A stretch of 20,862 nucleotides of DNA. Origin: DATFLL01 sp035267785. Lineage in GTDB: Bacteria > Pseudomonadota > Gammaproteobacteria > DATFLL01. Below, piece by piece: positions 6,973 through 14,059 of the stretch. Position 1 is the stretch's first letter; every line of letters begins with the position of its first letter. The DNA lies in the NCBI GenBank assembly GCA_035267785.1, contig DATFLL010000007.1:1-20862 (forward strand), written 5' to 3'. Below the pieces are notes generated by a model, which saw only the letters and a list, made by a program, of their open reading frames with translations, made no database searches and had not been told where the DNA came from. The translations under genes and the position numbers were made by a program.

Positions 6973-8331
6973 ATGTTTGACGGCCTGACCGAACGCCTCG
7001 GCCGCACGGTGCGCAATTTGCGCGGCGTCGGCCGCCTCACCGAGGACAATATCAAGGACGCGCTGCGCGAGGTACGTATGGCCCTGCTCGAGGCCGACGT
7101 CGCCCTGCCCGTGGTCAAGGACTTCGTCGACCACGTCCGCGAACGCGCCCTCGGCGAGGAGGTGGCCAAGAGCCTTACCCCGGGACAGGCGCTGATCAAG
7201 ATCGTCAACGACGAGCTGGTCCAGTTGATGGGCGCGAGCAACGATGAGCTCACGCTCAACGTCACGCCCCCCGCGGTGATCCTCATGGCCGGCCTCCAGG
7301 GCGCGGGCAAGACCACCACGGTGGCCAAGCTCGCCCGCTGGCTCAAGGAGCAGCGCGGCAAGTCGGTCCTGGTGGCCAGCGCCGACGTCTACCGCCCGGC
7401 GGCCATCGAGCAGCTCAAGACGCTCGCCGGCGAGGTCGGGGTCGATTTCCATCCCAGTACGGCCGAGCAGGACCCCGTCGCCATCGCCGAGGGCGCCATT
7501 CAGGAGGCCCGCGTCCGTCACCGCGATGTGGTTATCATCGACACGGCCGGGCGCCTGCACGTCGACGCCGATATGATGAGTGAGATCCAGCGCCTGCATA
7601 CGGCCGTCTCCCCGGCGGAGACCCTGTTCGTCGTCGACAGCATGACCGGCCAGGACGCGGCCAATACGGCCAAGGCGTTCAACGACGCCCTGCCGCTGAC
7701 CGGCGTCATCCTCACCAAGACCGACGGCGATGCCCGCGGCGGTGCGGCGCTGTCCATTCGCCAGATCACGGGCAAGCCCATCAAGTTTCTCGGCGTGGGC
7801 GAGAAGTCCACGGCCCTGGAGCCCTTCCATCCCGATCGCCTGGCCTCGCGTATCCTCGGCATGGGCGACGTGCTCTCCCTGGTCGAGGAGGTGCAGCAGA
7901 AGGTCGACCAGGACAAGGCGCAGAAGCTGGCCAAGAAGCTCAACAAGGGCAAGGGCTTCGACCTGGAGGACTTTCGCGAGCAGCTCCAGCAGATGCAGAG
8001 CCTGGGCGGGATCGGCGCGCTGCTCGACAAGATGCCGGGGATGGCCGGTCTGCCGGCGGGAGTCAAGGACCAGGTCGACGACCGTCAGATGCGGCGCCTG
8101 GAGGCCATTATCAACTCCATGACCCCCCAGGAGCGGCGCCGGCCCGACGTCATCAACGGCTCGCGCAAGCGGCGTATCGCCACCGGTTCCGGCACGCAGG
8201 TCCAGGACGTCAACCGCCTGCTCAAGCAGTTCACCCAGATGCAGAAGATGATGAAGAAGGCCGGCAAGGGCGGGATGGCCAAGATGATGCGCAACATGAA
8301 GGGGCGGATGCCTCCCGGAATGCCTTTCTGA
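6973..8331 (+). CDS. ffh: Signal recognition particle GTPase Ffh
   Basis: The product is 452 residues, matching the E. coli protein (453). It binds 4.5S RNA and signal sequences of inner-membrane proteins and docks with FtsY. An N domain (about 1-90) with RTVRNLRGVGRLTEDNIKDA precedes the G domain with GLQGAGKTTT (107-116), DTAGRLHVDADMM and TKTDGDARGG. The methionine-rich M domain (about 300-452) ends GGMAKMMRNMKGRMPPGMPF. The ATG at 6973 gives the standard MFDGLTERL N-terminus; the ribosome site is weak. It heads the plus-strand block ffh-rpsP-rimM-trmD-rplS, the same order as in E. coli, though rpsP appears to have its own promoter. No 4.5S RNA gene is in the window. Confidence 0.98.
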   Translation: MFDGLTERLGRTVRNLRGVGRLTEDNIKDALREVRMALLEADVALPVVKDFVDHVRERALGEEVAKSLTPGQALIKIVNDELVQLMGASNDELTLNVTPPAVILMAGLQGAGKTTTVAKLARWLKEQRGKSVLVASADVYRPAAIEQLKTLAGEVGVDFHPSTAEQDPVAIAEGAIQEARVRHRDVVIIDTAGRLHVDADMMSEIQRLHTAVSPAETLFVVDSMTGQDAANTAKAFNDALPLTGVILTKTDGDARGGAALSIRQITGKPIKFLGVGEKSTALEPFHPDRLASRILGMGDVLSLVEEVQQKVDQDKAQKLAKKLNKGKGFDLEDFREQLQQMQSLGGIGALLDKMPGMAGLPAGVKDQVDDRQMRRLEAIINSMTPQERRRPDVINGSRKRRIATGSGTQVQDVNRLLKQFTQMQKMMKKAGKGGMAKMMRNMKGRMPPGMPF

Positions 8332-8353
8332 GGCGCGCCGCCCCTTCGGGCGC

Positions 8354-8381
8354 TTCACTTTTGCGGAAATTCCAGTAAAAT
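8354..8381 (+). promoter_or_regulatory. Candidate promoter of the rpsP-rimM-trmD-rplS operon
   Basis: TTCACT (8354-8359) and TAAAAT (8376-8381) are separated by 16 bp and together match 9 of 12 consensus bases. The predicted start near 8388 gives a leader of about 74 nt containing a strong hairpin. A separate promoter between ffh and rpsP would suit the high demand for ribosomal protein S16. Confidence 0.5.
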
Positions 8382-8401
8382 GCGTCGTTTAGTTTTCCCA
8401 G

Positions 8402-8425
8402 GCCGCCGGGCCAGCGCCGGGCGGC
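8402..8425 (+). promoter_or_regulatory. Hairpin in the rpsP leader
   Basis: GCCGCC (8402-8407) pairs with GGCGGC (8420-8425). Inside, GGC (8409-8411) pairs with GCC (8416-8418) around a CAGC loop, with one G-G mismatch between the two helices. No T tail follows, so it is not a typical terminator. It ends 20 nt before the GAGGA ribosome site of rpsP (8446-8450) and could stabilise the message or take part in control; this is inference. Confidence 0.4.
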
Positions 8426-8461
8426 TTGTACGTATTTGTTAAATCGAGGATTTTTTAGGCA

Positions 8462-8704
8462 ATGGTTACCATTCGCTTGTCCCGCGGCGGCGCCAAGAAG
8501 CGCCCCTACTACCACATCGTCGTGACCGACAACCGCAACAAGCGCGACGGCCGTTATATCGAGCGCATCGGCTTGTTCAACCCCGTCGCCACCGGCAACG
8601 AGATCGGTCTGAAGGTCGACCAGGCGCGGGCGGACTACTGGCTGGGCCAGGGCGCCCGCCCGTCCGAGCGGGTCGCCAAGCTGCTCAAGCAGGCCCAAGC
8701 CTGA
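8462..8704 (+). CDS. rpsP: 30S ribosomal protein S16
   Basis: The 80-residue product begins MVTIRLSRGGAKKRPYYHIV, diagnostic of bS16, and contains RNKRDGRYIERIGLFNPVA. It binds 16S rRNA in the 5' domain and helps 30S assembly. The ATG is preceded by GAGGA with an 11-nt spacer. It is the first gene of an operon with rimM (28 nt downstream), trmD and rplS. Co-expression with the 16S processing factor RimM fits its assembly role. Confidence 0.98.
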   Translation: MVTIRLSRGGAKKRPYYHIVVTDNRNKRDGRYIERIGLFNPVATGNEIGLKVDQARADYWLGQGARPSERVAKLLKQAQA

Positions 8705-8732
8705 GGCAGTGACGGGCTCGCGGCGCGCGGGC

Positions 8733-9281
8733 ATGAGCGAGCAGCCTGGCGCCGAGATGGTGACCGTCGGCCGCATTGCCGGCCTGTACGGTGTGCGCGG
8801 TTGGGTCAAGGTGTACTCGTACACCGAGCCGCGCGAGAACATACTGACGTATTCACCCTGGTACCTGCGCCGCGATGGGCGGTGGCAGGCTCACCCCCTG
8901 GCCGGGGGACGGCGCCAGGGCAAGGGCGTGACGGCGCACCTCGACGGCTTCGATGACCGTGACGCCGCCGCCGCGCTGGTGGGTGTCGAGGTCGCGGTAC
9001 GTCGCGACCAGCTGCCGGCCCCGCCGGCGGACGAGTATTACTGGAGCGACCTCATCGGTCTGGAGGTCGTGGCCCTCGATGGGCGGCGCCTGGGCCGGGT
9101 CGATCATTTGCTGGAGACCGGCGCCAATGACGTGCTGGTTGTCGACGACAGCGGCCGCGAGCGGCTGATTCCGTATGTGCGCGGCGTCGTGGTACGGCGG
9201 GTAGATTTGGCGGGCGGGCGCATTGAGGTCGACTGGGATCCCGAATGGGACAACGAGACGGGGCAGGCGCGCGATCGGTGA
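8733..9281 (+). CDS. rimM: Ribosome maturation factor RimM
   Basis: From the ATG at 8733 the product has 182 residues, the same as E. coli RimM. RimM binds S19 and aids late maturation of the 30S head. The N-terminal RimM domain starts MVTVGRIAGLYGVRGWVKVYS, and the C-terminal PRC-barrel domain contains YYWSDLIGLEVV and ANDVLVV...RLIPY. A GTG at 8709 in the same frame would lie only 4 nt past the rpsP stop with its ribosome site too close, and an ATG at 8757 would remove 8 residues; no candidate has a strong ribosome site. Weak initiation fits the known low yield of RimM relative to S16 in E. coli, although that comparison is an inference here. Confidence 0.95.
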   Translation: MSEQPGAEMVTVGRIAGLYGVRGWVKVYSYTEPRENILTYSPWYLRRDGRWQAHPLAGGRRQGKGVTAHLDGFDDRDAAAALVGVEVAVRRDQLPAPPADEYYWSDLIGLEVVALDGRRLGRVDHLLETGANDVLVVDDSGRERLIPYVRGVVVRRVDLAGGRIEVDWDPEWDNETGQARDR

Positions 9282-9322
9282 TCGTCGGTGGGCTCCGCAA
9301 GACGCGCCGGGCGCCGTGACCC

Positions 9323-10066
9323 ATGCGCTTTGATATCGTGACGTTGTTCGCGCCGATGTTCGCGCCGCTGGCCGAGCAGGGCATTACGGGGCGCGCCGTC
9401 GGGCGGGGGCTGCTGGAGCTGGCCTTCTGGAATCCGCGCGACTACACCCACGATCGCCACCGCACGGTCGACGATCGTCCCTACGGCGGCGGCCCGGGTA
9501 TGGTGATGTTGTACGAGCCGCTGCGGGCCGCGATACACGCCGCCCGGGCGGCGGCCGCGCCGGGAACGCCGGTGGCGTATCTATCGCCCCAGGGCCGGCG
9601 CCTGGACCAGGCGGGCCTGGCCGAGCTGGCCGAACGACCGGGCACGATCCTGGTCTGCGGTCGCTACGAGGGGATCGACGAACGGGCCGTACGCGCCGAA
9701 GTGGACGAGGAATGGTCGATCGGCGACTACGTCCTCAGCGGCGGCGAGCTGGCGGCCATGGTGATCATCGACGGCGTGGCCCGATTGGTGCCCGGGGCGC
9801 TGGGCCACGAGGATTCGGCGGAACAGGATTCTTTCGTCCGGGGGCTGCTGGACTATCCGCACTATACGCGCCCCGAAGAGGTGAGCGGAATGGCGGTACC
9901 CCCGGTCCTGCTCAGCGGCGACCACGCGGCGATCGCCCGCTGGCGCTTGAAGCAGGCCCTGGGACGGACCTGGCTGCGCCGGCCCGACCTGCTGGAAGGG
10001 CAAGAGCTGGACGACGAGCAGCGGGCGCTGCTGGAAGAATTCATTCGCGAGCATGAAACTGATTGA
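9323..10066 (+). CDS. trmD: tRNA (guanine-37-N1)-methyltransferase TrmD
   Basis: The 247-residue product begins MRFDIVTLFAPMF. It makes m1G37 in tRNAs that read CNN codons, which prevents +1 frameshifting. The SPOUT trefoil-knot SAM site is visible in VCGRYEGIDER (111-121) and SIGDYVLSGGELA (132-144). The catalytic aspartate is D169, the same number as in E. coli (255 residues). The flexible linker and C-terminal tRNA-binding domain follow. The start lies 41 nt after rimM. The last codons overlap the -35 of a probable promoter for rplS. Confidence 0.98.
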   Translation: MRFDIVTLFAPMFAPLAEQGITGRAVGRGLLELAFWNPRDYTHDRHRTVDDRPYGGGPGMVMLYEPLRAAIHAARAAAAPGTPVAYLSPQGRRLDQAGLAELAERPGTILVCGRYEGIDERAVRAEVDEEWSIGDYVLSGGELAAMVIIDGVARLVPGALGHEDSAEQDSFVRGLLDYPHYTRPEEVSGMAVPPVLLSGDHAAIARWRLKQALGRTWLRRPDLLEGQELDDEQRALLEEFIREHETD

Positions 10067-10088
10067 ACAAGCGGGTATAATCGCCCGC
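10053..10088 (+). promoter_or_regulatory. Probable internal promoter of rplS, with a dyad around the -10
   Basis: ATGAAA (10053-10058) and a perfect TATAAT (10076-10081) are separated by 17 bp; the -35 lies inside the end of trmD. The -10 sits in the loop of an inverted repeat, GCGGG (10071-10075) and CCCGC (10084-10088). Transcription would begin close to 10088, leaving about 20 nt of leader before the rplS ATG. Confidence 0.55.
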
Positions 10089-10108
10089 CTAATTCGCTGG
10101 AGCGTGTC

Positions 10109-10453
10109 ATGAGCAACATCATCGAACAGATCGAAGCCGAGCAGATGAAGGCCGAGGTTCCGCCGTTCGGTCCGGGCGACACCGTCGAGGTGCAGGTCAA
10201 GGTCACCGAGGGTAACCGCGAGCGTCTGCAGGCCTTTGAGGGCGTGGTCATCGCCAAGCGCAACCGCGGGCTGCATTCCTCGTTCACGGTGCGCAAGGTC
10301 TCCCACGGCGAGGGCGTGGAGCGCGTCTTCCAGACCCACAGCCCCACCCTGGAGAGCATCAAGGTCAAGCGCCGCGGTGACGTGCGTCGCGCCAAGCTCT
10401 ACTATTTGCGCGAGCGCCAGGGTAAGTCGGCCCGCATCAAGGAAAAGCTTTAA
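10109..10453 (+). CDS. rplS: 50S ribosomal protein L19
   Basis: The 114-residue product (E. coli 115) contains FGPGDTVEVQVKV, RLQAFEGVVIAKRNRG, SSFTVRKVSHGEGVERVF and VKRRGDVRRAKLYYLRERQGKSARIKEKL, the bL19 signature throughout. It sits at the 30S-50S interface. The ATG is preceded by TGGAG. It is the last gene of the rpsP operon, and a strong terminator follows 49 nt after the stop. Confidence 0.98.
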   Translation: MSNIIEQIEAEQMKAEVPPFGPGDTVEVQVKVTEGNRERLQAFEGVVIAKRNRGLHSSFTVRKVSHGEGVERVFQTHSPTLESIKVKRRGDVRRAKLYYLRERQGKSARIKEKL

Positions 10454-10501
10454 TCCCGGCCCACCCGCAAGGGACGGTGGCCAGCGGCGAACGACAGCAC
10501 A

Positions 10502-10536
10502 GCGGGTACCGCCTGTGGGGCGGTGCCCGCTTTTTT
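10502..10536 (+). terminator. Strong intrinsic terminator of the rpsP-rplS operon
   Basis: A 12-bp stem (10502-10513 with 10519-10530, one T-G pair at 10507/10525) closes a 5-nt TGTGG loop and is followed directly by six T (10531-10536). It is the clearest Rho-independent terminator in the window. The frame of the following exported protein remains open through it, which affects that gene's start. Confidence 0.92.
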
Positions 10537-12504
10537 GTGCAGCCCGCCCGCGTCCCGCTTTTCGGCGCTCTGCTGGCGCTCTGCCTGTTGTGGGCCGCAC
10601 CGTCTGCGGCGGCGCAGCAGACCGGCACCCCTCCTGCCAAGGCCTCGGCCGACAAGTCCTCCGCGACCGACAGCGCCGCACCGAAATCCCCCCCACCCAA
10701 TGTCGGCACCGCCGACCTGGACGAGGTACGCACCCTGGCCGAAGGCGGCGCCGCCTCGTTGGCACTGCGTCTGCTCGATCGCGCTCAGCCTGCGGCCAAG
10801 ACCGATTCCGCGGGCTGGATGCAGTGGGAGCGCGAACGCGTCCAGGTCTATGCCGCCACGAAGGACTGGGCGGCGATGATCAAGCGTCTCGATAACCTGC
10901 CACCGGGGCTGCCCGCCGAGTTCGTGCGCTGGGCCCGGACCCAGCAGGCCCAGGCTTACCTCGCCGAGGGCAACGCCCCGGCGGCGCGGCGCGTACTGCG
11001 CCGTCTCATTTGGACGGGGGACAAGCCCGAGGCCAAGTGGCTGGCGCAGTGGCGTCACCTGATCATTCGCACCTATCTGGAACAGGGACGCAGCCAGGAC
11101 GCCTATACGGCGCTGCTGCGCTATCAGCAGGATTACGGCGAGGCCACGCTGGCCGACGTCATGCTGCGCGCCCGTATCCTGCTCGGCCTGGGACGCCCCG
11201 GTGATGCGGCGCGCCTGCTCCGCTCGCACGCCAAGACGCCGGAAGGGGCCATGCTCTATCGCCTGGCGCGCCTGCGCAGCGGGGCGGTGACCGCGCACGA
11301 TGCCCTGCGCGGCGCGTTGCATCAGGCGCGCGCCGCGCAGAAAAAGCGCGCCGAAGAAAAGGGAAAAAAGGCTCGCAAGGGCCATTCGCCGTCCGATGGG
11401 CAAGACGATGGGGCGGGCCAGGACCCCTCGGCCCTTGCCGCCCAGCAATGGGCCGTCGTGGCCGAGGCCGCGCACCAGGCCGGCGACCGCGCCACGCGCG
11501 CCTACGCCCTCGAGCAGGTCATCAGCGCCAGCCGCGATCGACCCCTCCCGGCGGGCTTGTTCTCCTTCAACGGCGACAGCCTGTGGGATGCCTACACGGA
11601 CTACGCGGTGCACCTGGGCAACCGCGCGCATTTTTTGATCGGCGATGACGACCGCTGGTTCGCGGCGGCGGAGAAGGCGCAGAAGGAGACGCCGGTGCGC
11701 GCCCGTTCCCTGTACGCCCTGCTGATGCTCCACGGCCAGGATTCCGCCAGCCGCGTTCGGGCCGCCAGGGCCTATGTATCCACGCTCAAACCCGATGCGG
11801 GCGACGACGCGCTGCTCACGAGTCTGTTTCTGCATTCGCCGCGGCATTTCCCGAAGGTTGGCCAGGTGCCCCTGCCGGTGCGCTACGCCCTGGTCGATAT
11901 CGGTTTGAAGCACTCGGACATCGAGCTCGCCTCGCGCGTGATGGCGACGATCAACCGCCCGCCCAAGGGGACCGACGCCTTCATGTGGCAGCTGCGCCGG
12001 GCCCGGATCTTCGTCTACGGCGGCCGGCCCGGACGCGGCGCGGCGGTTTTGCGCACGCTCCTGAAGCGGCCCACGCCGACCGATCCGCAAGGCACGGAGA
12101 GTCTGGACAAGGAGCAGATCGAGCACCTGCTCCAGGTGATCTTCGACCTGCAGACCCTGGGCGAAAACGATACCGCCATCGACCTGTTCAAGATGGCGCT
12201 GCAGCGCAGCGACGATATCCGGCTCAGCCGCGAGATACTGTATTGGATGGGCGACTCGCGCAAGGCGCAGAAACGCTACGTCGACGCCGCCCGCCTGTAT
12301 CTCAAGTCGGCCATGTACGGCGATCCCCAGGCCATGGACCCCTGGGCGCAGACCGCCCGCTACCAGGCGGCCGGCGCCCTGGCCAAGGCCGGACTGCGCC
12401 ATGATGCCCGCGACCTGTACCGCCAGCTGCTGGCGGTCACCACCGACCCGGCCCGCCGGGCCGTTTTGAGGCACGACATGCAGCAGTTGTGGCTTGGCCA
12501 CTAA
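10537..12504 (+). CDS. Large exported helical-repeat (TPR/Sel1-like) protein, function unknown
   Basis: I do not recognise this protein. From the GTG at 10537 it has 655 residues and starts with a clean Sec signal peptide (MQPARVPLFGALLALCLLWA, likely cut after APSAAA), so it should be periplasmic. No lipobox is visible. After a low-complexity Ala/Ser/Pro/Lys segment, the rest is alpha-helical repeats with alternating Ala, Leu, Tyr and Arg, as in AQAYLAEGNAPAARRVLRRL and YVDAARLYLKSAMYGDPQAM, typical of TPR/Sel1 solenoids. A highly charged insert (KKRAEEKGKKARKG and following) interrupts it around residue 290. The start is uncertain: the frame continues upstream to a GTG at 10477, but that would place a strong terminator inside the coding region, whereas 10537 lies directly after the T tail and lacks a ribosome site. 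It may help assemble or scaffold envelope complexes, but this is a guess from the fold. Confidence 0.8.
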   Translation: MQPARVPLFGALLALCLLWAAPSAAAQQTGTPPAKASADKSSATDSAAPKSPPPNVGTADLDEVRTLAEGGAASLALRLLDRAQPAAKTDSAGWMQWERERVQVYAATKDWAAMIKRLDNLPPGLPAEFVRWARTQQAQAYLAEGNAPAARRVLRRLIWTGDKPEAKWLAQWRHLIIRTYLEQGRSQDAYTALLRYQQDYGEATLADVMLRARILLGLGRPGDAARLLRSHAKTPEGAMLYRLARLRSGAVTAHDALRGALHQARAAQKKRAEEKGKKARKGHSPSDGQDDGAGQDPSALAAQQWAVVAEAAHQAGDRATRAYALEQVISASRDRPLPAGLFSFNGDSLWDAYTDYAVHLGNRAHFLIGDDDRWFAAAEKAQKETPVRARSLYALLMLHGQDSASRVRAARAYVSTLKPDAGDDALLTSLFLHSPRHFPKVGQVPLPVRYALVDIGLKHSDIELASRVMATINRPPKGTDAFMWQLRRARIFVYGGRPGRGAAVLRTLLKRPTPTDPQGTESLDKEQIEHLLQVIFDLQTLGENDTAIDLFKMALQRSDDIRLSREILYWMGDSRKAQKRYVDAARLYLKSAMYGDPQAMDPWAQTARYQAAGALAKAGLRHDARDLYRQLLAVTTDPARRAVLRHDMQQLWLGH

Positions 12505-12560
12505 AGGCCCCCATCCTTCGGCGGCCCTTTCCCCGTCGGCTGCGCCGCGCTACTCTCCAC

Positions 12561-12588
12561 GCATGTCCGCATGTCCGCATGTCCGCAT
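12561..12588 (+). repeat. Tandem octanucleotide repeat at the MGMT-family gene start
   Basis: The 8-bp unit GCATGTCC occurs three times in succession (12561-12584) and is followed by a partial fourth copy, GCAT. Each copy contains an ATG; because 8 is not a multiple of 3, the three ATG codons (12563, 12571, 12579) fall in three different frames, and only the last is in frame with the MGMT-family gene. Confidence 0.9.
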
Positions 12589-13076
12589 CGCCGAGGCCGA
12601 GCACGTCGGCCCAAAGCCCCTACGACCTGTTGGTCGATTCGCCCGTTGGCCTGTTGGGCCTGCGGGTGACGGCGGGCTGCTTGAGCGCGGTCGACTTCCT
12701 GTATACCGGCCCCGCTGCCGCCCGAACGCCGGCCGATCCCGTCGCGCTGCGGGCCGCTCGCCAGCTGCGGGCGTATTTCGCGCAGCCGCGCTCCGGATTC
12801 ACCCTGCCGCTGGCGCTGTCCGGGACGGCCTTCCAGCGCCGCGTCTGGCAGGCCCTGCAGGGGATCGGCTCCGGGCAGACGATGACCTATGGCGAGCTGG
12901 CACGGCGCCTCGGGACCAGCGCCCGGGCCGTGGGCGGCGCCTGCCGCGCCAATCCCGTGCCGATCGTGGTGCCCTGTCACCGCGTGGTCGCCAGCGACGG
13001 GCTGGGCGGCTTCGGCGGAGCCTTGGACGGGCCGGGACTGGGGATCAAACACTGGTTGTTGGCGCATGAGCGATAG
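12579..13076 (+). CDS. ogt: Methylated-DNA-[protein]-cysteine S-methyltransferase (Ogt/MGMT family)
   Basis: From the ATG at 12579 the product has 165 residues. The C-terminal MGMT domain shows FQRRVWQALQGIGSGQTMTY, the DNA-binding winged helix YGELARRLGTSARAVGGACRANP, and the alkyl-acceptor site PCHRVV with C133. It removes O6-alkylguanine and O4-alkylthymine lesions in a suicide reaction. The N-terminal domain (12-80) is short and lacks the metal-binding cysteines of Ada. Assignment to ogt rather than another MGMT subgroup is by size only. The start is unclear because no ribosome site is visible and the region is an 8-bp tandem repeat; a GTG at 12489 overlapping the previous stop would add 30 residues with no similarity that I can see. 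The 3' end overlaps xerD by 11 bp. Confidence 0.88.
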   Translation: MSASPRPSTSAQSPYDLLVDSPVGLLGLRVTAGCLSAVDFLYTGPAAARTPADPVALRAARQLRAYFAQPRSGFTLPLALSGTAFQRRVWQALQGIGSGQTMTYGELARRLGTSARAVGGACRANPVPIVVPCHRVVASDGLGGFGGALDGPGLGIKHWLLAHER

Positions 13077-13992
13077 GGCGGAAGCGGCGCCCGGGGCGGA
13101 ATCGGAGGTCGCATTGGTCGAGCGCTTTCTCGATGCGCTCTGGATGGAACGGGGGCTCAGCGAGAACACCCTGAGCGCATATCGCGCGGACCTGCTGGCC
13201 ACGGTCCGCTGGCTGGCCCAGACCCGTGCGCGTGGTCTGGCCGCGGTGCAGGCCGAGGACCTGATGGACCTGTTGGCCGCCCGTGCCGCCAGCGGCAACA
13301 GCCCCCGCAGTGCCGCGCGGCTGCTGTCCACGCTGCGCCGTTTCTACGCCTATCTGCGCCGCGAGGGCCTCATAGGCGAGGACCCCACGGCGCGTCTCGA
13401 TGCCCCCAAGCTGGGCCGGCCGCTGCCCAAGGCGCTCACCGAGGGCGAGGTGGAGGCCCTGCTCGCGGCGCCGGACACGGACGATCCGGTCGGCCTGCGC
13501 GACCGCGCCATGCTCGAGGTGCTCTACGCCACGGGCCTGCGCGTCTCGGAGTTGGTTGGACTGACGCCGGCCCAGGTCAACCTGCGCCAGGCCGTGGTTC
13601 GGGTGGTGGGCAAGGGCAGCAAGGAGCGCCTCGTCCCCCTGGGTGAAGAGGCCGTCGGGTGGCTCGAACGCTATCTGAGGGAGGGGCGTGCAGCCCTGCT
13701 GGGCGGTGTCGCCTGCGACGCGTTGTTCCCGTCACGCCGGCGGCGGGCGATGACCCGCCAGACTTTCTGGCACACGGTCAAGCGTCATGCCCTGACCGCG
13801 GGGATCCGCAAGTCACTCTCGCCGCATACGCTGCGGCACTCGTTCGCAACCCACTTGCTGAACCACGGAGCCGACTTGAGGGTGGTACAAATGCTGCTCG
13901 GACACAGTGATTTGTCCACCACGCAGATATATACTTATATAGCCAAGGTGCGTCTGAAGGGACTGCACGCCCGCCATCACCCTCGCGGATGA
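13066..13992 (+). CDS. xerD: Site-specific tyrosine recombinase XerD
   Basis: The 308-residue product (E. coli 298) resolves chromosome dimers at dif together with XerC under FtsK control. The N-terminal SAM-like core-binding domain (about 14-100) contains ERGLSENTLSAYRADL. The catalytic domain has all six residues: R159 (ATGLRVSEL), K183 (VGKGSKERLVP), H254 and R257 (SPHTLRHSFATHLL), H280 (LLGHSDLSTTQ) and the nucleophile Y289 (IYTY). The HSDLSTTQIYTY form and SPHTLRHSFATHLLNHGADLR favour XerD over XerC. The ATG overlaps the end of the MGMT-family gene, indicating translational coupling. No dif-like site is seen in the window. Confidence 0.95.
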   Translation: MSDRAEAAPGAESEVALVERFLDALWMERGLSENTLSAYRADLLATVRWLAQTRARGLAAVQAEDLMDLLAARAASGNSPRSAARLLSTLRRFYAYLRREGLIGEDPTARLDAPKLGRPLPKALTEGEVEALLAAPDTDDPVGLRDRAMLEVLYATGLRVSELVGLTPAQVNLRQAVVRVVGKGSKERLVPLGEEAVGWLERYLREGRAALLGGVACDALFPSRRRRAMTRQTFWHTVKRHALTAGIRKSLSPHTLRHSFATHLLNHGADLRVVQMLLGHSDLSTTQIYTYIAKVRLKGLHARHHPRG

Positions 13993-14059
13993 TCCGTCGG
14001 GGGGCTATCGGTCGAACCGGGGGACCGGGGCCGATACGCGAACGGGACGCGATAACAAT

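Noticed and set aside
8340..8351. GCCC-CTTC-GGGC hairpin just after ffh
   Set aside because: Too short and without a T run; not a credible ffh terminator.
6949..8358. 469-codon minus-strand open frame opposite ffh
   Set aside because: Antisense shadow of a fully recognisable ffh.
10450..12501. 683-codon minus-strand open frame opposite the repeat protein
   Set aside because: It covers the same bases as a plus-strand gene with a clear signal peptide and helical repeats, and its own translation is Arg/Gly/Ala-rich without domains.
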